Below are positions 1 to 8,904 of a stretch of DNA of 64,000 nucleotides, one piece after another. The DNA comes from Candidatus Rhodobacter oscarellae. GTDB taxonomy: Bacteria; Pseudomonadota; Alphaproteobacteria; Rhodobacterales; Rhodobacteraceae. The position numbers and the translations under genes are program-made. The DNA is taken from NCBI RefSeq assembly GCF_001078595.1, contig NZ_LFTY01000002.1:143377-207376 (forward strand), written 5' to 3'. The notes beneath the pieces are model-generated. The model searched no databases. It saw nothing but the letters and a program-made list of their open reading frames with translations, and was not told where the DNA came from. The stretch's first letter is position 1. Each line of letters begins with the position of its first letter.

Positions 1-931
1 TCGCGGAGGTTAGGGTCATTTGAAACGTCGTGGTGCCGTCCGCGGTGTTCTCGACCAGGGTGGCCTCGGTCGCGGTGTATCCCAGGCCGAGCCCGCCGAG
101 ATCGATCGTGAGCACGTCCTCGCCCGGCGCGAAGTCCTGAACCACGGCAATCGTTTCGGTCACGGTCTCTGATCCATTGCCGGTGAAGCCCCCGTTGCCG
201 GCAATCAATCCGATCTCGAACACATCCGCGCCGGATCCGCCCGTCAATTGCGCGGGCAAGTCCACCCCGGGCTCGGCATCGACTCGCGGTGGGGAGTATG
301 AGTATTCGTGCCGCAGCGTGTCATCGCCCTCGCCGCCATCCGCCGTGATCAGATACGCCGCCCCACCTACGCCGAACCCATCCGTTATCAGAAGGTCGTC
401 GCCCTCTGCTCCGAACAGTCCTATGTTGTTTGATCCGCGGGCATCGATCGTATCATTGCCGAGGCCACCATCTAATTCTGGATTGTCCGCGCCGCGGGTC
501 ACGATTGTGATCTGGTCATCCCCCGCGTCGCCGAACACGCGGCCTCCAGTTAGAGCACCCTCTATTGTATCGTCGCCTTCTCCGCCTGATATTGTGGAAG
601 CGTTGGCGTTCACGCGCATGAGATCGTTACCCGTGCCGCCATCGAGCGCGCTGCTATTGAGGACCAGCCCGCCGGTGTCGAAGATAAAGACGTCGTCCCC
701 GGCGCCTCCCGAGGCCGTGGCCCCGGCCAGGCCCGTGGCGCTTGGGTCGTAGGTGAAGAGATCGGTCCCGTCGGTCCCGGTGACCGTCTCGCCGTCGTCC
801 ACGAAGAAAAGCTCGCCGTCAGAATCTTCGGGGGTATCGTCGGGGGTATCATCGCTGCTTTCGTCGTCGCCGAGTAGATCGAGGGCAACGGCCCCGAGGC
901 CAAGCCCCAGCATGATCCATACAGCAATCAC
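1..931 (-). CDS. RTX-like calcium-binding repeat protein, C-terminus beyond the window
   Basis: The frame is open from a GTG at 931 to the window edge, so at least 310 residues are present and the C-terminus is missing. I chose the GTG at 931 because GAGGG lies 8 nt upstream. Residues about 2-20 form a hydrophobic segment (GLGLGAVALDLLG follows a Trp), followed by a strongly acidic D/E/S/P linker and then many loosely spaced G-G-x-G-[ND]-D motifs (for example GGAGDD, GGTGND, GGEGDD, GGLGND). Such nonapeptide-like repeats bind Ca2+ in RTX proteins. A short N-terminal membrane anchor before the repeats, instead of a signal peptide, is what I recall from many Roseobacter proteins of this kind. 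Function beyond Ca2+ binding or surface display cannot be assigned. Confidence 0.75.
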   Translation of the reverse strand, partial: MIAVWIMLGLGLGAVALDLLGDDESSDDTPDDTPEDSDGELFFVDDGETVTGTDGTDLFTYDPSATGLAGATASGGAGDDVFIFDTGGLVLNSSALDGGTGNDLMRVNANASTISGGEGDDTIEGALTGGRVFGDAGDDQITIVTRGADNPELDGGLGNDTIDARGSNNIGLFGAEGDDLLITDGFGVGGAAYLITADGGEGDDTLRHEYSYSPPRVDAEPGVDLPAQLTGGSGADVFEIGLIAGNGGFTGNGSETVTETIAVVQDFAPGEDVLTIDLGGLGLGYTATEATLVENTADGTTTFQMTLTSA

Positions 932-1149
932 TTCAAAATCCCTCGACACTCCCCCGGGCCGGAGGATAGCGGTCATGTTAACCAAAACCATCTTTGATTT
1001 GGAAAAAAACTGTTTCCTGCCGCGGAGCCATGTAGGGGCAGGCCCTCTTGCGCCGTTCGAAATGGCCAAAAAACCAAACCGCGTGGCGAAAAAGCTATGC
1101 CGCGGCCGCCGCGCTGTCATAGTCTGAAGCGCGAGTAAGAGGTGCCATC

Positions 1150-2274
1150 ATGCCGGACACGAAACCCATCTTTGCGGGCTATGACCCGGACCCGTCGCGG
1201 TCTCGGTCTTTGCTGGCCGCCGCCTATACCAGCGCGGAGTGGTTCGATGCCGACCAGCGCGCGATCCTGTCCAAGAGCTGGCAATGGGTCTGCCATGTCG
1301 AGAAGACGCGCGCGCCGGGGTCCTACGTCACCGCCGAGATCGCCGGCCACCCCATCGCCATCGTCCGCGACGCGGACGCCACCCTGCGCGCCTTCTACAA
1401 CGTCTGCAAGCACCGCGCGCACGCCCTGCTATCGGGCGAGGGCAACACCAGCCGCATCATGTGCCCCTACCACGCCTGGGTGTACCGCCTGGACGGCCAG
1501 CTGGCCCGCGCGCCGCATACCGAGAACCTGCACGAGTTCGACGTCAAGGACATCTGCCTGGACGCGGTGCGGGTCGAGGAGTTCTGCGGCTTCGTCTTCG
1601 TCAACCTCGACCCGCACGCCGCCCCCCTGGTCCAGCAATCCGGCGACCTGGAGACCGAGATCCGCCACTGGGCCCCGGATGTGGACCAGCTGACCTTCGG
1701 GCACCGGCTGACCTATGACATCAGGTCCAACTGGAAGAACGTCGTGGACAACTTCCTGGAATGCTACCACTGCCCCACGGCGCATAAGGATTTCTGCGAC
1801 CTGGTGGACATGGACACCTACAAGGTCACCACCTACGGTATCTACTCCAGCCACATGGCGGATGCCGGGCGGTCCTCAAACAGCGCCTATGACGTCTCGA
1901 ACGCCACGGTGAAGACCCATGCCGTGTGGTGGCTCTGGCCGACCACCTGCCTGATGCGCTACCCGGGCCGCTCCAGCATGATCGTGCTCAACGTCATCCC
2001 CGTGGGGCCGGACCGCACGTTAGAGACCTATGACTTCTTCCTTGAGACGCCCGAGCCGGACCCGATGGAGCTGGACGCGATCCGATACCTGGACGAGGTC
2101 CTGCAGGTCGAGGATATCGGCCTGGTCGAGAGCGTGCAGCGCGGCATGCGCACCCCCGCCTTCACCCAGGGCCGCATCGTGCACGACCCGGACGGCTCGG
2201 GGAAATCCGAGCACGCGGTGCATCACTTTCACGGGCTGGTGCTGGACGCCTACGCGTCGGCGGCCGCCCCATAA
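1150..2274 (+). CDS. Rieske non-heme iron oxygenase alpha subunit, carnitine-monooxygenase (CntA/YeaW)-like
   Basis: Predicted 374-residue oxygenase component that would hydroxylate a quaternary ammonium or related substrate using electrons from a separate reductase. Rieske [2Fe-2S] ligands are C86-x-H88 and C105-x2-H108. The mononuclear iron ligands appear to be H207, H212 and D322. The residue expected to bridge the two centres is a glutamate (E204 in LECYHC), as in CntA and relatives, where many Rieske oxygenases have Asp. Length and the C-terminal segment LVESVQRGM...GSGKSEHAVHHFH resemble E. coli YeaW/CntA as I remember it. It opens an operon: its TAA overlaps the ATG of the next gene (TAATG). 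No CntB-like reductase is visible in the window. Family assignment is firm; the carnitine substrate is an inference from similarity and from the dehydrogenase three genes downstream. Confidence 0.8.
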   Translation: MPDTKPIFAGYDPDPSRSRSLLAAAYTSAEWFDADQRAILSKSWQWVCHVEKTRAPGSYVTAEIAGHPIAIVRDADATLRAFYNVCKHRAHALLSGEGNTSRIMCPYHAWVYRLDGQLARAPHTENLHEFDVKDICLDAVRVEEFCGFVFVNLDPHAAPLVQQSGDLETEIRHWAPDVDQLTFGHRLTYDIRSNWKNVVDNFLECYHCPTAHKDFCDLVDMDTYKVTTYGIYSSHMADAGRSSNSAYDVSNATVKTHAVWWLWPTTCLMRYPGRSSMIVLNVIPVGPDRTLETYDFFLETPEPDPMELDAIRYLDEVLQVEDIGLVESVQRGMRTPAFTQGRIVHDPDGSGKSEHAVHHFHGLVLDAYASAAAP

Positions 2275-3077
2275 TGCTGGAGGGCAAGATCGCGCTGGTC
2301 ACCGGCGCGCGGGGCGGCATCGGGCGCGCCATCTGCGCCCGGTTCGAGCGCGAGGGCGCCAAGGTCTACGCCACCGACCTGTCCGAAGGCGGGTCCCTTG
2401 ACGGCCCCGGCGCGGGGCATTTCCTGCGCATGGACGTGACCGACGAGGGGTCGGTTATTGCCGCGATGCGCCAGGTTCAGGACGAAGAGGGGCATCTGCA
2501 CATCCTGGTGAACGCCGCGGGCATCGAGATCGAGAAGACCGTCGAGCAGACCTCGCTAGAGGAATGGAACCGCAGCTTTGCGGTCAACGCGACCGGCACC
2601 TTCCTGACCTCGAAACACGCGCTGCCCTTGATGCGCGCGGCCGCGAGGGGCGGGGGCAGGGGCGGCGGCAGCAGCAGCGCCAGCCTGATCAACTTTGGCA
2701 GCTACGACGGGTTCATCGCCGACCCCGGCCTGGCCGCCTATTGCGCCACCAAGGGGGCGGTGCATGCCCTGACCCGCGCCATGGCCTGTGACCACGGCCC
2801 CGAGGGCATCCGCGTCAACGCCATCTGCCCCGGCTATATCGACACGCCCATGCTGCAGAGCTTTTTCAACGGCGACGGGTCCGGCGGCGCAGGCGGCAGC
2901 ATCGAGACCCTGCAAAAGGCGGTGCGCGACGTGCACCCGATGCGCATCTACGGCACGCCCGAGGACATCGCCAACCTGGTGAACTGGCTGGCCTCGGACG
3001 AGGCGCGCTATGCCAGCGGGCAGCTCTGGGTGCTGGACGGGGGGCTGTCGGCGCAGGTGCAGCAGATGCGCCTGTGA
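2274..3077 (+). CDS. Short-chain dehydrogenase/reductase (SDR family)
   Basis: Classical SDR of 267 residues: cofactor motif T10-G-x3-G-x-G17, NAAG at 80-83, catalytic S143 (FGSYDG), Y156-x3-K160 and the ICPGYIDTPM segment near 185-193. It would oxidise or reduce a hydroxyl/carbonyl with NAD(P). A Gly/Arg/Ser-rich insertion at about 125-137, just before the catalytic serine strand, is unusual for the fold and may be a flexible loop; a second glycine-rich patch sits near 200-209 in the substrate loop. The ATG overlaps the Rieske stop by one base and the gene ends in GTGA, which also starts the next SDR, so the genes are translationally coupled. Substrate unknown; context suggests an intermediate of quaternary-amine catabolism. 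Confidence 0.85.
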   Translation: MLEGKIALVTGARGGIGRAICARFEREGAKVYATDLSEGGSLDGPGAGHFLRMDVTDEGSVIAAMRQVQDEEGHLHILVNAAGIEIEKTVEQTSLEEWNRSFAVNATGTFLTSKHALPLMRAAARGGGRGGGSSSASLINFGSYDGFIADPGLAAYCATKGAVHALTRAMACDHGPEGIRVNAICPGYIDTPMLQSFFNGDGSGGAGGSIETLQKAVRDVHPMRIYGTPEDIANLVNWLASDEARYASGQLWVLDGGLSAQVQQMRL

Positions 3078-3826
3078 CCCGGCTGGCAGGCAAGCGCGCC
3101 TTTGTGACCGGCGGGCGGTAGGGGATCGGCCGCGCGATTGTCGAGCGCTTCCTGGCGGAGGGCGCGCAGGTCACGGCCTGCGGGCGTGGGCCGCGGCCAG
3201 AGGCCTTCCCGGCCGAGTGGGTAAGCCTGGACGTCAGCGACCCGGAAGCCGTGGCGCGGGCCGCAGAGCAGGCCGTAGCAGAGGCGGGCCAAGCGGTGGA
3301 TATCCTGGTCAACAACGCCGGCGTGCAGGTCGAAAAGACCGTGGTCGACAGCACCGACGCGGATTGGGACGCCGTCATGGGGGTCAACGCGCGCGGGGTC
3401 TTCAACTGCTGCCGCGCGTTCATCCCGCGGATGCCCAAGGGCGGCTCGATCATCAATATCGGCTCGATTTCGGGCCATGTCGCGGACCCGTCCATGGCGC
3501 TTTACAACGCGTCGAAGGCCTTTGTGCACGGGCTGACGCGGTCCATCGCCGTCGATCACGGGCCCGACATACGCTGCAACGCGATCTGCCCCGGCTGGAT
3601 CGAGACGGGCATGCTGGAGGCCGGGTTCGACCTGGCGCGCGATCCGCAGGCCGCGCGGCGCGATGCGCTGGCCCGCCACGCGGTGCGCCGGTTCGGGCAG
3701 CCCGCCGATGTCGCCGCGATGGCGGTGTGGCTGGCCTCGGACGAGGCCGGGTTCGCCACCGGGCAGCTTTATACGCTGGATGGCGGCATGACGGCGGCCT
3801 CGCCTTTGAACCCGGGGCTGTTCTGA
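3074..3826 (+). pseudogene. Second SDR dehydrogenase, interrupted by an in-frame TAG
   Basis: From the GTG at 3074 (4-nt overlap GTGA with the upstream SDR) the frame encodes a normal 250-residue SDR except that codon 16 (3119-3121) is TAG. It falls inside the cofactor-binding loop TGGR-x-GIGRAI, where Gln (CAG) is common, so one C-to-T change would explain it. Everything else is intact: NNAG 80-83, S131, Y144-x3-K148, ICPGWIETGM, and a normal C-terminus that overlaps the next ATG by one base. The next usable start (3251) would delete the whole nucleotide-binding loop and could not give an active enzyme. The downstream reading frame shows no further damage, so the lesion is either recent, a base-call error, or read through. 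Confidence 0.75.
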
Positions 3827-4758
3827 TGACCGAGATCAAGCATATCGCCGTGCTGGGCGCGGGCGTGATCGGGGCCAGCTGGGCGGCCCTGTTCCTGGCC
3901 GCCGGGCGCAGCGTTGCGGTGTTCGACCCCGATCCCGGCGCCGAGGACGCCGCGCGCGCCTACATCAAAAGGGCCTGGCCCGCCCTGCAAGAGCTGGGCC
4001 TTACCGAGCGGGCCACGTCCGACGCCATCCGTTTTGCCCCGACCGCAAGCGCGGCGGTCGCGGGCGCGCAATTCGTGCAGGAGAACGTGCCTGAGCGCCT
4101 GGCCATCAAACACGCCACCTACCAAGAGATCGAGCCGGCCCTGGCCGCGGGCGCCATCGTTTCAAGCGCCACCTCTGGGCTGACCCTGGAGGCCTTGCAG
4201 GAGGGCTGGCGCGACCCGGGCAAGCTAATCCTGGGGCACCCGTTCAACCCGCCGCATCTGATCCCCTTGGTCGAGCTTACGGCGAATGCGCGCACCGGCG
4301 CGGGCGTGCTGGAGAGCACCGAGGCGTTCTATCAAGACATCGGCAAGGTCACGATCCGCATCAAGAAGGGCCTGCCCGGCCATGTCGCCAACCGGCTGCA
4401 GGCCGCGGTCTGGCGCGAGGCGGTGCATATGGCCCTGGAGGGCGTGGCCAGCGTCGAGGATATCGACAAGGCGATGTGGGCGGGGCCGGGGCTGCGATGG
4501 GCCGCCATGGGCCCGACGATGCTGTTCCATCTGGGGGCAGGGGATGGCGGGCTAGAGGCGTTCTGCGCGCATTTCAAGGACACGTTCAACGGCTGGTGGG
4601 ACGGGCTGGGCGACCCGCGCCTGGACGCGGATGTGATCAAAAAGCTGGTCGCGGGCATGGACGCGCAGGCGCGCGGGCGCAGCCCCGAGGAGCTGTCAGC
4701 GGAACGCGACCGGATGCTAACGGCGCTGCAGGCGGCTACGCGGAGCCTGCGCTCTTGA
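3826..4758 (+). CDS. 3-hydroxyacyl-CoA dehydrogenase-family protein, L-carnitine 3-dehydrogenase-like
   Basis: Predicted 310-residue NAD-dependent dehydrogenase of a 3-hydroxy acid. The N-terminal Rossmann motif is G11-A-G13-V-I-G16; the catalytic His-Glu pair of the superfamily is H138 (GHPFNPP) and E150 (IPLVEL); the C-terminal helical domain begins around 175 (PGHVANRLQ). Overall organisation, including the GLRW segment before the C-terminal domain, is close to bacterial carnitine 3-dehydrogenases (about 320 residues), but CRYL1/L-gulonate dehydrogenases belong to the same family, so the substrate is not proven. The ATG at 3826 overlaps the TGA of the preceding SDR; a longer open frame runs upstream but lacks support. 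The 3' end overlaps the convergent regulator gene by 23 bp. Confidence 0.75.
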   Translation: MTEIKHIAVLGAGVIGASWAALFLAAGRSVAVFDPDPGAEDAARAYIKRAWPALQELGLTERATSDAIRFAPTASAAVAGAQFVQENVPERLAIKHATYQEIEPALAAGAIVSSATSGLTLEALQEGWRDPGKLILGHPFNPPHLIPLVELTANARTGAGVLESTEAFYQDIGKVTIRIKKGLPGHVANRLQAAVWREAVHMALEGVASVEDIDKAMWAGPGLRWAAMGPTMLFHLGAGDGGLEAFCAHFKDTFNGWWDGLGDPRLDADVIKKLVAGMDAQARGRSPEELSAERDRMLTALQAATRSLRS

Positions 4759-5770
4759 GGCCGGGCTGGTGCATCGGCCAGGCGCGGAATTCGAAGGGCA
4801 CGCGCCCCTGCACGCGGTCGGCGCTTGGCGCGAGCCCAAAGCGCTGGTGATAGGCCCGCGTGAAATGCGCCTGGCTGTTGAACCCCGCGGCGGCGGCGAT
4901 CTCGCTGAGCCTTAGCTCTGTTTGCGTCACCAGCCCGCGGGCCCGGTCCAGCCGGATGTCGCGGTAATAGGCGACGGGTGATTTTCGGACGTAGCGCCGA
5001 AAGAGCCGCCCCAGATGCCGCTGCGACAGCCCCAGGCGGGCCGAGATGTCGGGGATCGTCAGCGGCGCCTCCAGATGCGCCTCCATCATGTCGATGGCCG
5101 CGCGAACCGGGCTTGGCGTGACATATCCCATCGGCTCGAACCCTTTGGGGTTCTGCGAGTGGTCCTCGTCGCGCACGTCATGGTGAAAGAGATACCGCGC
5201 CGCGGCGTTCGCGATGCTCTCTCCCGCCGCGGAGCGCAACAGCCGCAGCGCGATGTCGGTCGCCGCCGTGCCGCCGCAGCAGGTAAAGACGCCGTCCTCG
5301 ACCACGAACAGGGTCTCGGTCACGCTGGTCTCGGGCGCCAGCTCGATAAAGGCGTCGATATGTTCGTAATGGACCGTCGCGGACTTGCCTTTGAGCAGCC
5401 CGGCGCGGGCCAGAACGATCCCGCCAGTGTCCAGGCCGCCGATGATGGCGCCGCCCTGGGCCCATCGCACCAGCCTGGCGCTGAGCAGGCTGGACCCGTG
5501 CCGCTCTGGTGACCAGCTTGTGCTGACCAGCGCCAGCCAGGGGGTCTCCTTGGCGGGGTAGTCCCTAAGCGCGCCGGTCTGCACCACAAGCCCGCTGCTG
5601 GACTCCACCGCGCCGCCCGCCTGGGACAGATAGCTCCACGAGAACCGCGCCGATCCCGACAGGTAATTCGCCACCCGGAACGGGTCGACGAAGGAGGTCG
5701 TCGCAGAGACGTTGAAATGCGGCGCCACCAGAACCGCGATCTCCAGGGCGGCGTTGGGATCTTGGGGCAT
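4736..5770 (-). CDS. GlxA/CdhR-type transcriptional regulator (DJ-1/PfpI domain plus AraC HTH)
   Basis: The first ~170 residues form a class-I glutamine-amidotransferase/DJ-1-like sensor domain (IAVLVAPHFN..., GGLDTGGIVLARAG, TCCGGTAATDIAL), and the last ~100 residues form an AraC double helix-turn-helix (LTIPDISARLGLSQRHLGRLF and LSEIAAAAGFNSQAHFTRAYHQRFG). Regulators of carnitine and glycine betaine catabolism (CdhR, GbdR) have this architecture, which fits the convergent operon. I place the start at the ATG 5770; a TTG two codons upstream is possible and neither has a clear ribosome-binding site. The C-terminus overlaps the dehydrogenase gene on the other strand by 23 bp, leaving no room for a terminator between them. 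Ligand is inferred only. Confidence 0.85.
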   Translation of the reverse strand: MPQDPNAALEIAVLVAPHFNVSATTSFVDPFRVANYLSGSARFSWSYLSQAGGAVESSSGLVVQTGALRDYPAKETPWLALVSTSWSPERHGSSLLSARLVRWAQGGAIIGGLDTGGIVLARAGLLKGKSATVHYEHIDAFIELAPETSVTETLFVVEDGVFTCCGGTAATDIALRLLRSAAGESIANAAARYLFHHDVRDEDHSQNPKGFEPMGYVTPSPVRAAIDMMEAHLEAPLTIPDISARLGLSQRHLGRLFRRYVRKSPVAYYRDIRLDRARGLVTQTELRLSEIAAAAGFNSQAHFTRAYHQRFGLAPSADRVQGRVPFEFRAWPMHQPGLKSAGSA

Positions 5771-6057
5771 GGCCAAATTTGTATAGCGCTGGGTGAATTC
5801 ATCAAGCCCGCTTGGGCACTAACCCCACGGCAATTATGTTTGACAGATCCGTGTCGGCCCTGCATTGCACTCCCCAGACGCGGTTGCGTTGGGCCAGATG
5901 GCGCGTGGTTACCCTATTTTGAGGGTGTTGCCCTAGAATGCCGCGTGAACAAAGCTTGAAATGCCCGCCGCCATTGCATACAGAAGTATACCAAAGCCAA
6001 CTGGGCGCGTCGGGGCCTTCCTTCCCGCGCAAACCCACGCCAATCCCGGACCTGATC

Positions 6058-8850
6058 ATGACCGCATACGCCGAGTACCTCGCTGAAATCGAAACCCGCA
6101 AAGAGCAGGGGCTCAGCCCCAAGCCCATCGACGATGGCGCCCTGGTGACCGAGATCATTGGCCATATCAAGGACAGCGCCAGCGCCCATCGGGAAGACTG
6201 CCTGCGCTTTTTCATCTACAACACGCTGCCCGGCACCACGAGTGCCGCGGGCGCCAAGGCCGCCTTCCTCAAGGAGATCCTGCTGGGCCAGGCAATGGTC
6301 GCCGAGATCACGCCGGACTTCGCATTCGAGCTGCTGTCGCATATGAAGGGCGGCCCCTCGGTGGAGGTGCTGCTGGACCTGGCGCTCGGAGACGACGCCG
6401 CGCTTGCCAAGGACGCCGCCGAGGTGCTGAAGACCCAGGTCTTCCTCTACGAGGCCGACACCGACCGCATCGCCGCCGCCCATAAGGCCGGCAATGCCAT
6501 CGCCGCGGAGCTTCTGGACAGCTACGCCAAGGCCGAGTTCTTCACCAAGCTCCCCGAGATCGAGGAGGAGGTCCAAGTCGTCACCTATGTCGCCGCCGAG
6601 GGCGACATCTCGACCGACCTGCTGAGCCCCGGCAACCAGGCGCATTCGCGCGCCGACCGCGAGCTGCATGGCAAGTGCCTGATCACCGAGCGCGCCCAGA
6701 AAGAGATCCAGGACCTCAAGCTGCAGCACCCGGACGCGCGCGTGATGCTGGTGGCTGAGAAGGGCACGATGGGCGTGGGCTCGTCGCGCATGTCGGGCGT
6801 CAACAACGTGGCGCTTTGGACCGGCACGCAGGCCAGCCCCTATGTGCCCTTCGTGAATATCGCCCCGGTCGTGGCGGGCACCAACGGCATCTCGCCGATC
6901 TTCCTGACCACCGTGGGCGTCACCGGCGGCATCGGGGTGGACCTGAAGAACTGGGTGAAGAAGGTCGACCAGGACGGCAACCCCATCCTCAACAACGACG
7001 GCAACCCGGTCCTGGAGGAGCGCTATTCGGTCGCCACGGGCACGGTGCTGACCATCAACACCAAGCAAAAGAAGCTTTACAACGCCGACGGCTCGGAGGA
7101 GCTGGTCGATATGGCGTCCTCCTTCACCCCGCAGAAGGTGGAGTTCATGAAGGCGGGCGGGTCCTACGCGATCGTCTTCGGCAAGAAGCTGCAGACTTTC
7201 GCCGCCGAGACCCTGGGCATCGAGGCGCCGCTGGTCTTCGCGCCGTCCAAGGAGATCAGCCACGAGGGCCAGGGCCTGACCGCGGTCGAGAAGATCTTTA
7301 ACGCCAACGCGGTGGGCGTGACGCCGGGCAACGTGCTGCATGCGGGCTCGGACGTGCGCGCCAGGGTCAACATCGTCGGCAGCCAGGACACCACCGGCCC
7401 GATGACCGCGCAAGAGCTCGAGGCGATGGCGGCCACCATCCTGTCCCCCTCGGTGGACGGGGCGTATCAGTCCGGCTGCCACACGGCCTCGGTCTGGGAC
7501 CTCAAGGCGCAGGCCAACACGCCAAAGCTGATGGCCTTCATGCACAAGTTCGGCCTGGTCACCGGCCGCGACCCCAAGGGCGTCTACCACCCGATGACCG
7601 ACGTGATCCACAAGGTGCTCAACGACATCACGGTGGATGACTGGGCGATCATCATCGGCGGCGACAGCCACACGCGCATGTCCAAGGGCGTGGCCTTTGG
7701 CGCCGATAGCGGCACCGTGGCGCTGGCGCTGGCCACCGGCGAGGCGACCATGCCGATCCCGGAATCCGTGAAGGTCACGTTCAAGGGCCAGATGGCCGAG
7801 CACATGGACTTCCGCGACGTGGTGCACGCCACCCAGTTGCAGATGCTGGCGCAGCACGGCGACAACGTGTTCCAGGGCCGCATCATCGAGGTGCATATCG
7901 GCACGCTGCTGGCCGACCAGGCCTTTACCTTCACCGACTGGACCGCCGAGATGAAGGCCAAGGCCTCGATCTGCATCTCGAATGACGAGACGCTGATTGA
8001 GAGCCTGGAGATCGCCAAGTCCCGCATCCAGATCATGATCGAGAAGGGGATGGAGAACGACGCGCAGATGCTGCAGGGGCTGATCGACATCGCCGAGGCT
8101 CGGATCGCGCAGATCCGCTCTGGCGAGAAGCCCGCCCTGTCGCCGGACGACAACGCCAAGTACTTTGCCGAGGTCGTGGTGGACCTGGACGAGATCGTCG
8201 AGCCGATGATCGCGGACCCGGATGTGAACAACGCCGACATCTCGAAGCGCTATACGCATGACACGATCCGGCCGATCTCGTTCTACCGCGCCGAGAAGAA
8301 GGTCGACCTGGGCTTTGTCGGCTCCTGCATGGTGCATAAGGGCGACATCAAGATCGTGGCGCAGATGCTGCGCAACCTAGAGGCCGCCCATGGCGCGGTG
8401 TCCTTCCAGGCGCCGCTGGTCGTGGCCGCGCCGACCTACAACATCATCGACGAGCTGAAGGCCGAGGGCGACTGGGCCATCCTGCAGAAATACTGCGGGT
8501 TCGAGTTCGACGACAGCGCGCCCAAAAGGGTCGCCCGGACCGAGTACGAGAACATCCTCTACCTGGAGCGCCCCGGCTGCAACCTGTGTATGGGCAACCA
8601 AGAGAAGGCCGCCAAGGGCGACACCGTGCTGGCGACCTCGACGCGGCTGTTCCAGGGCCGCGTGGTGGGCGATAGCGACACCAAGAAGGGCGAGTCCCTG
8701 CTGGGGTCAACGCCCGTTGTCGTCCTGTCGGCCATCCTGGGCCGCACGCCCACGCTGGAGGAGTACAAGGTCGCGGTGGAGGGCATCGACCTCACCAAAT
8801 TCGCGCCGCCGATGGAGAAGCCAGGCATGACCCGCTCGGTGCATTTCTGA
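6058..8850 (+). CDS. acnB: Aconitate hydratase B
   Basis: Bifunctional aconitase/2-methylisocitrate dehydratase of the TCA and methylcitrate cycles, cytoplasmic, with a [4Fe-4S] cluster. The 930-residue product begins with the AcnB-specific HEAT-like domain (EYLAEIETRKEQGL, PKPIDDGALVTEIIGHIKD). Cluster cysteines are C757 (FVGSCMVHK), C841 and C844 (PGCNLCMGNQ). The start is set at 6058 because it aligns with the usual AcnB N-terminus; the frame stays open upstream to 5938 but that extension does not look like AcnB. The protein is about 65 residues longer than the E. coli enzyme, as I recall for alphaproteobacterial AcnB. It is monocistronic, with its own 287-bp leader and a strong terminator at 8869. 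Confidence 0.96.
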   Translation: MTAYAEYLAEIETRKEQGLSPKPIDDGALVTEIIGHIKDSASAHREDCLRFFIYNTLPGTTSAAGAKAAFLKEILLGQAMVAEITPDFAFELLSHMKGGPSVEVLLDLALGDDAALAKDAAEVLKTQVFLYEADTDRIAAAHKAGNAIAAELLDSYAKAEFFTKLPEIEEEVQVVTYVAAEGDISTDLLSPGNQAHSRADRELHGKCLITERAQKEIQDLKLQHPDARVMLVAEKGTMGVGSSRMSGVNNVALWTGTQASPYVPFVNIAPVVAGTNGISPIFLTTVGVTGGIGVDLKNWVKKVDQDGNPILNNDGNPVLEERYSVATGTVLTINTKQKKLYNADGSEELVDMASSFTPQKVEFMKAGGSYAIVFGKKLQTFAAETLGIEAPLVFAPSKEISHEGQGLTAVEKIFNANAVGVTPGNVLHAGSDVRARVNIVGSQDTTGPMTAQELEAMAATILSPSVDGAYQSGCHTASVWDLKAQANTPKLMAFMHKFGLVTGRDPKGVYHPMTDVIHKVLNDITVDDWAIIIGGDSHTRMSKGVAFGADSGTVALALATGEATMPIPESVKVTFKGQMAEHMDFRDVVHATQLQMLAQHGDNVFQGRIIEVHIGTLLADQAFTFTDWTAEMKAKASICISNDETLIESLEIAKSRIQIMIEKGMENDAQMLQGLIDIAEARIAQIRSGEKPALSPDDNAKYFAEVVVDLDEIVEPMIADPDVNNADISKRYTHDTIRPISFYRAEKKVDLGFVGSCMVHKGDIKIVAQMLRNLEAAHGAVSFQAPLVVAAPTYNIIDELKAEGDWAILQKYCGFEFDDSAPKRVARTEYENILYLERPGCNLCMGNQEKAAKGDTVLATSTRLFQGRVVGDSDTKKGESLLGSTPVVVLSAILGRTPTLEEYKVAVEGIDLTKFAPPMEKPGMTRSVHF

Positions 8851-8868
8851 GCCGAACGCGTTGCAAGA

Positions 8869-8896
8869 GGGCCCGCCACTGTGCGGGCCTTTTTTT
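8869..8896 (+). terminator. Rho-independent terminator of acnB
   Basis: GCCCGC at 8871-8876 pairs with GCGGGC at 8883-8888 around a 6-nt loop, extended by one G-C and one G-U pair, and is followed by seven T residues (8890-8896). It lies 19 bp after the acnB stop. Confidence 0.9.
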
Positions 8897-8904
8897 GTGA
8901 ACCT

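Noticed and set aside
3119..3121. Programmed pyrrolysine insertion at the SDR TAG
   Set aside because: The protein is not a methylamine methyltransferase, the position is a loop normally filled by Gln or Gly, and pyl genes are not expected in Rhodobacteraceae.
5980..6010. GTATAC-type half sites before acnB (GCATACAGAA, GTATACCAAA) as a GntR-like operator
   Set aside because: Only an imperfect 10-bp direct repeat; too little to claim a regulator site.
5938..6057. N-terminal extension of AcnB from an upstream ATG
   Set aside because: The extra 40 residues do not resemble any AcnB; the ATG at 6058 matches the known family start.
5914..8337. A very long open frame antisense to acnB, and similar ones antisense to nqrF/E/D, lptD and the GMC gene
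   Set aside because: They mirror codon-position bias of the high-GC genes opposite, are rich in His/Arg/Asp/Val/Leu with no domain, and have no ribosome-binding sites.
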